DNA of 64,000 bases. Source: Fragum whitleyi (taxonomy: Eukaryota; Mollusca; Bivalvia; Cardiida; Cardiidae). Under the pieces are notes generated by a model, which saw only the letters and a program-made list of their open reading frames with translations, had not been told where the DNA came from and did no database searches. Position numbers and translations under genes: made by a program. The DNA lies in NCBI GenBank assembly GCA_948146395.1, contig OX411543.1, positions 66,599,474-66,663,473 on the forward strand, given 5' to 3'. Position 1 is the stretch's first letter, and each line of letters starts with the position of its first letter. Positions 44,808 to 54,740 of this stretch are shown in pieces.

Positions 44808-46762
44808 TCACTGAATGTGACTTAATACCCCCGCAAGTGCTTTCAGAGAATGAGAAACTTTGACAGAAGTGGCAAAAAATACTTCAAATATAAAGATAAC
44901 TCTTGGATTTGAGACCTCTAAATTGCGTCTTGCAAAACTTAAACATGTGATAAATGTTTTCAAGCTATTGAAGGAAAACTGAAGGAGGAGTTTGTAACAC
45001 AAAATTACTAGTATATGTGAACGAAAAAGAAAAAAAATGTAGTAAGTGTAAGGGCAGATACTTTTTAAACCAGGACAAGTTGGGACCTCATAATTGTGTC
45101 TTGCAAAACTTCATGTGGTAAATGTTTGTATAAAATTTCAAAGATATTACATGAAAACTGATTAAAGTAAAACTGAAGGAGGAATTTGGGAAACAAAATT
45201 ACAAGTATACGTGTTCACGAAGAAAAATTGTCTTAAGTTCAAGGGGAGATAATTCATAAACCTGTGGGAGTTGACACTTGAAATTTGAGTCTTGCAAAAC
45301 TTCAACATGTGATAAATACTTGTATACTGTTTCATTACTTTTGAATGAACATTGAAGGAGCAGTTTGCGACACAGAATTATAAGTACATGGTAACAAATA
45401 GGAAAAAATGTCAAAGTTCAAGGGGAGATAACACATGAACCTGGGGGAGTTTACACTTGAAATTTGTGTCTTGCAAAACTTCAACTTGTGATAAATGTTT
45501 GTATAATGTTTCAAAACTATTTAATGAAAATTGAAGGAGGAGTTTGCGACACAAAATTATAGGTAAATGGTAACAAATAGGAAAAAATGTCTTAAGTTCA
45601 AGGGGAGATAATTCATGAACCTGGGAGAGTTGACACTTGAAATAAGCGTATTACAAAACTTCAACTTGTGATCAATATTTGCATAATGTTTCATTACAAT
45701 TGAATGAACTTTGAAAGAGGAGTTTGCGACACAAAATGATAAGTACATGGTTACAAATAAGAAAAATTGTCTAAGTTCAAAGGGAAATAATTCATTAACC
45801 AGGGGGAGTTGACACTTGAAATTTGCATCTTGCACAACTTCTACATGTGCTGAATGTTTGTATAATGTATTATAACTATTGAATGAAAATTGAAGGAGGA
45901 GTTTGCGACACAAAATTATAAGTACATGGTAACAAATAGGAAAAAATGTCTTAAGTTCAAGGGGAGATAATTCATGAACCTGGGAGAGTTGCCACTTGAA
46001 ATTTGCGTCTTTCAAAACTTCAACTTGTGATCAATATTTGAAAAATGTTTCATTACAATTGAATGAAAATTGAAGGAGGAGTATGCGACACAAAATTATA
46101 AGTATGTGGCAACAAAAAGGAAAAATTGTCTAAGTCAAAGGGAAATAATTCATTAACCAGGGGGAGTTGACACTTGAAATTTGCATCTTGCACAACTTCT
46201 ACACGTGCTGAATGTTTGTATAATGTTTCATAACTATTGAATGAAAATTGAAGGAGGAGTTTGCGACACAAAATTATAAGTACATGGTAACAAATAGGAA
46301 AAAATGTCTTAAGTTCAAGGGGAGATAATTCATGAACCTGGGAGAGTTGCCACTTGAAATTTGCGTCTTGCAAAACTTCAACTTGTGATCAATATTTGAA
46401 AAATGTTTCATTACAATTGAATGAAAATTGAAGGAGGAGTATGCGACACAAAATTATAAGTATGTGGCAACACATAGGAAAAATTGTCTAAGTTCAAGGG
46501 GAGATAATTCATGAGCCAGGGGAAGTTGGGACCTAAAATTGCGTCTTGCAAAACTTCAACATGTCATTAATGTTTCTATAAAGTTTAAAAGCTTTTGAAG
46601 GAAAACTGAAGGAGGAGTTTGCGACACAAATTTACTACTATATGTGTCCACAGACGGACGGACAGACAGACGCACGGACAGACGCACGGACAGACAGACA
46701 GACAGGCTGATTCCAGTATACCCCCGAAAACATTCGTTTTGCGGGGGTATAACAAAGAAAAT
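44808..46762 (+). mobile_element. Pearl-like element, about ten 180-bp units
   Basis: Ends TAATACCCCCGCAAG (44824) and TTGCGGGGGTATAA (46739) are inverted. Between them are units anchored on AAGGGGAGATAATTCAT at 45240, 45420, 45600, 45779, 45959, 46137, 46317 and 46496 (period 178-180), then an ACGG/ACAG microsatellite (46652-46706). Left-most units are most diverged. Open reading frames on the minus strand here are simply the repeat read as protein. Confidence 0.85.
46652..46706 (+). repeat. ACGG/ACAG microsatellite
   Basis: GACGGACGGACAGACAGACG-type run at the right end of the pearl-like element. Confidence 0.9.
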
Positions 46763-46812
46763 TGTATGTATCCAGGCATTTTTGCTCAATTTCAGTGGTT
46801 TGAAGTGCAGTA

Positions 46813-47000
46813 CCCCCCCCCCCCCCCCCTTTAATTTAATTCAGTCACTTGATTTGGTCAAGACATAGTTACTTCCCTTGATATCCTTTGCAACAAGAGA
46901 GAAGTCTTTGTAACTCTGATACACTAGGTAACGCGAATGGAGGAACGAGGGTGTCTGTTTCTGGGGGTTAAGCTAAATCTCCCCGGGGGGGGGGGGGGGG
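46813..47000. repeat. 17-base C tract and 16-base G tract
   Basis: C run at 46813-46829 and G run at 46985-47000. A 14-base C run also lies at 15299-15312. Confidence 0.9.
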
Positions 47001-48720
47001 CATTTCATACAATTACAAAATTCTGGCCGAATTCCCAAGTGAATATGAAAAATAAAATAGATAAATATATAAATAAATGAAAATGAACACATCACGCCCT
47101 CTGAATACGTCATTATACCGTCAGTTTTCAATTAAAATCACGTGCTTTTTTCCCCAAAACCCCAATTTGTCTGTGCACCAATAAATGTCAATATTAAATA
47201 CATGTATAACTCTGATTGCCACGGAAGATAAGATGGCTTATTACTTAGTTAAAAAGGGAAATTTCCGATCGAGTTTGCAGCCTGTAGAGTTCTGTGATTA
47301 TTATTAAGATTCGAACTTATTTTTTTGTCATTGGTTCAGAAACAATATCCTAAATCTTAAATTACCCCCTGCAGCACCCCAAAACATCCCGATCCGGAGA
47401 ATTCATCAGTACGCCAAAAAAAAAATAATAATAATATAAAGGTCCCTGTAACCGAACTCGGGACTTCTTGGCCAAGGAGCAGACACAATAACTCCAGAAT
47501 TCATAGATTAGAAATAAAGAGAGAAGAAATGAATTCCTGATAAATTGAAATTCTCCTTTTTCTATATCGATTTTTTGACTGAATGGAACATTTACAGAAA
47601 AGAGTAAACTATTTTTTGAACGTTTCTACAATAAACAGCGAAAAACTAACAGACAACAAACATTTCAAAATAGAGAGAGAGAAAAGGAGGGAAATCGCTT
47701 TTAATTCCATTTTTCTCCTTTTCGATCAATGTTCAACTATCGGAATGAAGGCTCCCCTTTTATCAGTATCAATTATATGATACTTGTATACTTACAAGGA
47801 TATTACTCGGACTCGAACATTCCTTTTCGGTGATTAGTTTTGCCTGTCCTGCTTTAGGATAACGAGACACAAGTGTGCATCCCTAGTTTGAAAAACTTAT
47901 TTCATTCGCTTTTCACGGCAATGCAGGATACCAATTATCCTACAATCGCTTGAGATTCATTATTCTGGACGCATGGCTAGATTTTACTTCCTCCCTCATG
48001 ACCATTACCAATCCCCGAGTGCGGGATACAAACAACGTTTGCAAACGTTTAGAAAGTGTGTGATCCCGCTAAACGGTCTTACGTTTTTGAAATGTTTTGC
48101 GAACTTTTTTATCTTGTATGCAGGGTAACCCTGCGTGCAGGATGGCAAACTTACGATTGTTTGGAAATATCATTCCGCTTTGCACGAGCAACTTCATATG
48201 AAGTTTGTTTTATTAGGACAATACTCGTTGAAGATTTGCTATTTTGACTGCTGGACATTACTTGGCGTCCAAACTGATAAAGACTTTTTTTCATTTGCTC
48301 AAAGTTTTAAACACGTCATTTCCGGTTAAACAGATTTTGATCTTCCATACCTGTTTGAAATCGATCGATTTCGTTGACTGGCGAGTATGTCTCAATCTAT
48401 CGATACAGTATCGGAGGGATCCTTAGATTGGGACAGGTTAACCAGTCTATCGATTTCGCAACTCATTCGGACCTTTCGTATTTTCCATTTCTAAAGGGCA
48501 AAAGGGGGATCACTCTGAACAAAATAAATAAGGTCGGGTCTAAAACGCTAAAAAGGCTTCTCGTCACATTTTTTTTTCTATTTTTTCTAGGCCAGTTGTC
48601 TCCCAAAAACTGCATCGTCCCTCCTTAATTTTAATTGCTATATAAGTTATATATTCTGAATAAGACAGAAGAAACATTTTCTGCTGGAAGCATTTTTACT
48701 ATGAATCAGCTTTAATCATT
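47001..48720. other. Intergenic, nothing recognised
   Basis: Overlapping open frames at 48056-48628 lack domains. A small palindrome (GCAGGGTAACCCTGC) is at about 48119. Confidence 0.5.
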
Positions 48721-48724
48721 TTGT

Positions 48725-49475
48725 CTTGCATAGCTGAATAAAGCACATAGCACATACGTTTTTTGAAAAGAATGTCTACACAGCAAACTCTGTTTTTTTC
48801 ATATTTCTAAACATATCTGTACGAAAATTTTCCTCGTGATTGTACGAAAAAATAATATTTCAAAAATGTAGAATGATTTATGATAATCATTTTGATTATG
48901 AAATGCGACAACGAAGCATTTTGGAAACCGGCTATAAAATTTGCGTATGTAAGAAATTGTGTCCACACATATTTTCTTTCTTAATTTTGTTGTATATGAC
49001 GTATTATTATTTTCAACCACATCAACGAAAACTAGAAAAAAAAACATATTTTTATTTTTAAATTTCACAAAATTTCAGCTATTATTTTTAAAGATATAGA
49101 GAAAACTTTACCATTTTTAAGCCAATTTTTCGCTAAAATTTGACGTTTTACAACTTTTGATTTGTAAAATAAATATCTGTTGATTGTTTGTTATTTTACT
49201 TACGGCCATCTCAGTTCACCTTCTAACATGATGCCACTTCTCGTGCAAATCTCAATATTCTCCACACTTTTCATTGACTATTAAGAAACTTAAATAAACA
49301 GAAATTAGATTGCCCCAATGCACCTAACAAATTTTCTTAACAAGTATACTTTCCCGTGGTTCATTTGGTATAAAGAACATAGTTTACCAACAGATTTAGA
49401 AAAATGGCAGATGGAACTGAACGGGAGACGCGCATTTTCAAATGTCAAGCATAACCGTGCGCGACGTCCCAGCAT
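48725..49475 (+). mobile_element. MITE-3, right three quarters
   Basis: Collinear with 14400-15180: GATTGTACGAAAAAATAATA, ATGATTTATGATAATCATTT, CGCTAAAATTTGACGTTTTA, and the end CAAGCATAACCGTGCGCGAC. Confidence 0.8.
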
Positions 49476-49544
49476 ACACCTGAATAAAAATTTTCAAAGG
49501 AATTTATACTCCCATAAAATTCACATGCGTAACCTTTAGCTCAC

Positions 49545-50520
49545 CTGAGCATAAAATGCTCAAGGTGAGCTATTGTGATCGTACAATGTTCGTCGTCCGT
49601 CGTCAGTTGTGCATCGTCCGTCGTCCACATTTTCCTAAAACATCTTCTTCATCTAAACCGGTGGCCCAATCTTGATTAAACTTGGCAAGGATGTTCATTG
49701 GGGGTAGGTCTACCAAAGTTGGTTAAATAAATGAAATCCACCCGTAACTATCCCTTAACAGAAATGGTGATAATAATAGGAAAATCTTCAAAAATCTTTT
49801 TCTCCGAAATCAGCCGGCAGACAGATTTCATTTTTGGTATGTATCATCATCTAGTGGGCCACTACCGAGTTTCTTGATATCAAGACCCTGGGATCATATT
49901 TTTGCTCCACCAGGGCAAAACCCTTCAAACATAGAATCAAAGAGCGAAACACTTTGAAAATCATCTTCTCTGAAAGCAGACGGCAGACTACTTTCATATT
50001 TGGTATGTAGCATCATCTAGTGGACCTATAGCAAGTTTGTTCATATCAAGACCCTTGGGTCATATTTGGGCTCCATCCGGGCGCAACCCTTTTTACATAG
50101 AATCAAAGAGCGAACATCTTTAAAAATCCTATTTTGTATGCAATCAACTAGTTGACCTCTTATAATTTTGTTCATATCAAGATCCTGGGGGCCATATTTG
50201 GGTTCCGACCGGGTGCGTGCCTTTTTGCATATAATCAAATAGTTTGATTTGAATTGGGGTTTTACGTCGCTTTAAACAATCTCTCAGTTATATCGCGACG
50301 ACTGGAGCACCTAACGATAGATTCCTGGTATTTCTCACACCAGTAATACCACCACATCTCTTTCCTAGCCTCCAGTTGCTATTCCACATAGGTTTACGAT
50401 TATCTACCCATTGGTGGAAGACAAATGTCGGAAAGAATAAGTGCCGCGGCCGGGGATATATAATCAAAGAGGGAAAATCTGTAAATCTTCTTCTCTGAAA
50501 CCAGAAAGCTTTCATATTTT
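49545..50520 (+). mobile_element. Pearl-like element with AGCTCACC hairpin terminus
   Basis: Terminal hairpin AGCTCACCTGAGCA / TGCTCAAGGTGAGCT (49548-49580), CGTCGTCCGTCGTC stretch, then core units marked by CGGCAGAC...GTATGTAGCATCATCTAG (49815, 49981) and CATATCAAGACCC (49879, 50046). A SINE-A interrupts it at 50240-50457. Confidence 0.75.
50240..50457 (-). mobile_element. SINE-A copy nested in a pearl-like core, head truncated
   Basis: Reverse body without most of the tRNA head. ATATAATCAAA-type sequence lies on both sides (about 50226 and 50457), a likely target-site duplication within the tandem core. Confidence 0.8.
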
Positions 50521-50863
50521 GACTATTTCGACTGAGTTGTAAGGCTGTTACAGCGTTAAATGTTCGAAAATTTCTACAGGACAATAATTCGTGATACATA
50601 TATACTACTAAAAGTTTGCTAAGCACCAAAACTTTTTCATACTATTATTTCAGGAAAAATGAAATATAATCATAAGAATTTTGGAAAATGGTCGATTGTT
50701 ATCAGCTTATCAAATTTTAAGAAGAAAATAAAGCTTTCTAATGATATTAAGACTTTAAATGAACACAAAAAACAGGAAGACCCTAGAAATTGGTCTAGGT
50801 TTCTCGGAAATCGAAAAAAATCGGATTTTGACCAAAAAAGGTGTTCTTTCAATTGCATTTCGT

Positions 50864-51647
50864 TCAATAACGAGTATGAGAGCCGGTTCTGTCAATAACA
50901 GTCTCACAGCGCCTCTGCATACTCCTGATTTAGGTCTGGATTAGTCTTTGGGGAATAACAGACCATTCCATTCTTCTCTAAGGATCTGGCCGAGCTCCTG
51001 GTATGTCCTTGGCTGGACCTGGCGAGCCATGTGTAGCTCATTGCACATATGCTCTATCGGATTTAAGTCCGGTGAGCGAGCCGGCCAGTCCAGATATGGA
51101 ATGTCCTCTTCTTGGCGATACTCTTGGGCTATACGTGCCGTGTGTGGACGGGCATTATCATCCATTAAAATGAATCCATTCCCAATAGCAATAGCGTAAA
51201 TCTTACGTGGGTATTGAGGATTTCATCAATGTACCTACGAGCTGTCAAAGTATCTCTTTCTTAAATAACAAGATCAGTCCGCCCATCCGAGCTGATGCCA
51301 CCCCAAACCATGATGCTCATGCAGCCGTGATCGTATGGTTCGAGTCGAAACTCGCACTCCCGGGGCGTTTTGATGGTCGGAACGTAGCTGCATTGCCGTA
51401 GCAAACCTGTTCCTTCGGGCTTGAATTACCAAAAAACGTTCTTCTGCGACGGAGGTAGCTCTACTACTACCTGAACCATGTCTCCTTACAGGTGTACCAT
51501 ACTGTTGGTATCGTCCCCAAGCTCTGGTTACAACAATATGATAAACTCCAAGTACCATGCCTACATAACGGGGGGAAGCCCCTTGCTTCACCATTCCTAC
51601 AGCACGCCGCAATTGTTCGACAGATAAATGTCGTCTGGCATTTGGAA
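50864..51647 (-). pseudogene. Tc1/mariner-type transposase, internally deleted
   Basis: Reading down the minus strand: a helix-turn-helix N-terminus from PNARRHLSVEQLRRAVG to TIRSRLHEH (51647-51318), then a junction into VWGGISSDGRTDLVI, then TARRYIDEIL in another frame, and MDDNARPHTA with SPDLNPIEH and a C-terminal SHTRY before the stop at 50864. The catalytic DDE domain has its second Asp (DDN) and Glu (PIEH) but the first Asp block and roughly 100 or more residues are deleted at about 51315. Stops and frameshifts add to this, so it is inactive. The original ATG is lost. The terminal inverted repeats were not identified. Confidence 0.85.
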
Positions 51648-52017
51648 AGTACTGAAAAACAGAAACTAAGCATCTACACGAAACCTTAGATGTAGAAAAT
51701 GAGAAAGGACAGGTAAGAAACTGGGCTTCCTCATTTAGCACGAGTCTCGCGAGAAAATTGCGTGTCAAATTTGGTAATGTATACATTAGATATCTGGTCA
51801 AAACATTATTGTACAATTTTAAACACGAACTTTTGAGTAGTATATAATTTGAAAAATGGACTGGTAATGATAGACAGATAAGTGTTTTTTTAAATAAGAG
51901 CATTTACCTTAACTTCTCTTTTGTATGCAGTTTCTATTGCAGTGGGATAAAGATCCGGAATAGGTACTGCGACAAACGCTTTCGACTGCTTTATCTTCTG
52001 TTATTGGGGGAGTGTGT

Positions 52018-52285
52018 TAAGGTTCATGTAAAGTGTTTGAGACCCAATAAAATATGGGGCAATTTCATCCAACCGCCATTCAGTTCCTTGATCTGTACAG
52101 ATTGACCTTTTTCCACAATGTTTGGCTATATCGCTATAGCTATGACATTCTTATGTTACTAAACTGCTTGTGCTCATAAATAACTTCATTTTGGTATATA
52201 CTATACTTGGACATACTGCTTTTTCTTGACAAATGAAGTGCTCTTAAAATTGGGTCTCAAACACTTTACATGAAACATAAAGACA
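52018..52285 (+). mobile_element. MITE-2, left arm deleted
   Basis: Keeps the left tip (AGGTTCATGTAAAGTGTTTG), then jumps to the spacer and the full right arm ending TCAAACACTTTACATGAA. Confidence 0.8.
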
Positions 52286-52289
52286 TATC

Positions 52290-54070
52290 AAACTGTACAA
52301 GAATCATAGACTCTACAAGACAGTTTCTATTTCAATTATTTAGAGAGTCGTTGCCGGTGATTGCCACCTGTCACCTGGTCGAGGCTAACTACCAATTCTG
52401 GCGAGAAAAATACCATACCTAATACTATTGGAGACGCGCAACATCGAAAATCACTATTATAGAACACAAGTGCAAAAGATGGCAAAACGCCGCCAAACGT
52501 AAGGCGGAAGTAGTGAATTTTCTAACAATAGTTTCACAGAGTGGCGCATATATGCAGGAATTGTTTTGGCAGTAATCTACTTTGACACATTTCAGTACAA
52601 TCCAATTGAAGTTGTTGGAGTTAAGCACAAAAAATACACTTTCCATCTAAGCTATTTTGTTAAGGTAGTAATGCACATCGCCCAAAAGGACTCTATCAAG
52701 TAGAAGTAGATATTTGTTTATTTTACGGCTTTTCGGCTTTTTGGCGCGTTGTTTAAAAATAAACTGTGATTCATAAGATTCTGCTTTAGGAAATAACGTG
52801 ATAAAATGATAGATAATATCATATTTCAGCTACTTTTCAATATAAGATATCAAATAAATGACTAAACCATTGAAATAACCAAATAAACAGGCATAACAGG
52901 TACCTATTTTATAGCTATAAGCTGACATTGGGCTTTTACAAGACCTTAAGTGAATACAAATATTTTACTGCAAAATAGCCTTTTTCGTCCAAGGGCGTTT
53001 AACTCAAGAATTGAAACGAGCACCGAAAGGTACCTTATTTAATTTTTATATAATGACTATAGAATGTTAATCCACAGCATATGAGGACAAGAAAAAAACA
53101 TTCATTTAGTGGAAAAAATGACCAATGTGTGTCCATTGCTACATTCAGTCAAGGATAAATACTTCAGAAACAACTGACTTATTAATATAGTTCGTATCAT
53201 TTTCAAAGAGATACAAAAATGAGTCATTGTGGCAAGTTTCATTTCATTTTCATTCAATGTGTTGATGCAATTGCGCACCTAAGAACTATTGTTTTTTCCG
53301 TTGAATTCAAGGTCAGGTATTTCATGATAATCCAATAACGATCGAACCGGTGTAAATATCAAATGTCTTTTGCACAACAAGACGTCATAAATATAGATTG
53401 AGGCGAGGTTGAGCTCATTCCCAGTAAAGTTTATGAGGAGTTGCGCACACAAGAGATATATTATGATTTTCGTAAAATTAAAGAGCAGACCATTCAAGAT
53501 ACATGTAATTCAATTACGATAGAACCGATGCGAAATTACAGACCTAATGCACCACTAGACAATATAAAGATACATCATAGTGAGTTTCAACTAATTTCCA
53601 TTTCCATAGTTTTTAAATGCTAACTGATAGACAGACGGACGTAAAGACGCGGCTTTAACATAATACAATCATTTGGGCGTATAAAAATCTTGTTGCCTAC
53701 AATTCCTAAGAATGTATGTTAATTTCATTGGTCTACAAAACCGCCACCACGATTACGCTTAAGCAGTTTCCAAACTCATTCGGTTTTTGACATATTTATA
53801 CTCAAATGATCACACTTAATGTCACACTTAAAATTGAGATCTTCAAATCTCGTACAAAAATACACTAATTTCAAACAAGTGATGCTCATCAAATTTTAAG
53901 TAGTATACAAGTATATATTCTATTGTTTTATAAAAAAAAAACTGGCTATGCTTTAGGAATAGTGTAATGTGGACTATATACTAGTAACACAATTAATGCG
54001 AATTATTCCACAAATAGACAAATCACCGGTTCGAAAGAGACGATTCAATACGTATAAGAAACCATGAAGT
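52290..54070. other. 3' flank of the AMT gene
   Basis: Presumably includes its 3' UTR on the minus strand; no clear poly(A) hexamer could be assigned. Confidence 0.5.
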
Positions 54071-54072
54071 GT

Positions 54073-54740
54073 TTATATATGGGTCATTTCCCCTCTGTCT
54101 ATTTGAACTCTATTCACCAACACAGGAGGGTTACTTGACACTGTTGAGAGTCCGTCACTCAAGTGTATCACAATATCCTCGGCATCTTCAGAGTCAATCG
54201 CTTCTGGAATATCATTCAAGTTTCTGTGTATCATTCCGTTCGAAAATGTATCTGTATCGAGTCTGTGCATATTGGAAATATGACCATTCCCAATGTATCC
54301 ATTTCTGGAAATTGCCAGTCCGTTTTGTGTATAAATACTATTTAAACATGGACTTACAGTTTGACTGTGGTTGTCAGTGTCGTATGATTGTGGACCCGTT
54401 CGTCCTTTTAATCTTTTCCAAATTCTTCGAAGTAAGGACGGTTTTGCGATTGTCTGAATATCCCGCTCCACAATTTCGGATATTCCATTGTTTATATGTC
54501 CATTCGTCACTGTTAATGATCGTGATCGTTCGTGATTAATCTCCGTATTAATCTCATGTAAGGTTTTTCTGCGACCACTGTGGCCAAGTAGATGTGAAAA
54601 ACTAGACAGGGAGCGGTCCCGCATTGCCCGTAACTCGCGTTCGTGAAGAGTTGCAAGTTCGTCAGACGTTTGAATTTCTCGTTCGTTATCTCCATCCTGG
54701 TGCATTATCCTTTTGCTTTTTCGATCGTAAATAATGTTAC
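54073..54740 (-). CDS. AMT gene, terminal exon: long cytoplasmic tail
   Basis: Acceptor TGATAG precedes 54740; stop codon at 54073-54075. It starts with NIIYDRKSKR, completing the conserved signature, then runs about 200 residues of polar, probably disordered sequence rich in Ser, Arg, Asn and Asp. It has several Arg/Ser sites resembling kinase targets, an acidic stretch (AIDSEDAEDIV) and a basic run (RRIWKRLKGR). The tail is long compared with short-tailed AMTs. The exon is open throughout. Confidence 0.8.

Noticed and set aside
45199..46373. Minus-strand repeat-protein gene suggested by long open frames with a repeated peptide
   Set aside because: The peptide repeats exactly follow the 180-bp DNA repeat of a pearl-like element and shift frame between units; no start context or splice logic.
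44808..46500. CRISPR array
   Set aside because: Repeat units are contiguous 180-bp copies without spacers, in a eukaryotic transposable element.
47440..47500. Reverse-strand tRNA-like segment (GAGTTCGGTTACAGGGACC)
   Set aside because: Box B-like bases only; no acceptor or D arm pairing could be drawn.
50659..50898. Lys-rich ORF at 50.7 kb
   Set aside because: Overlaps the 3' end and flank of the decayed Tc1 transposase on the opposite strand; no domain.
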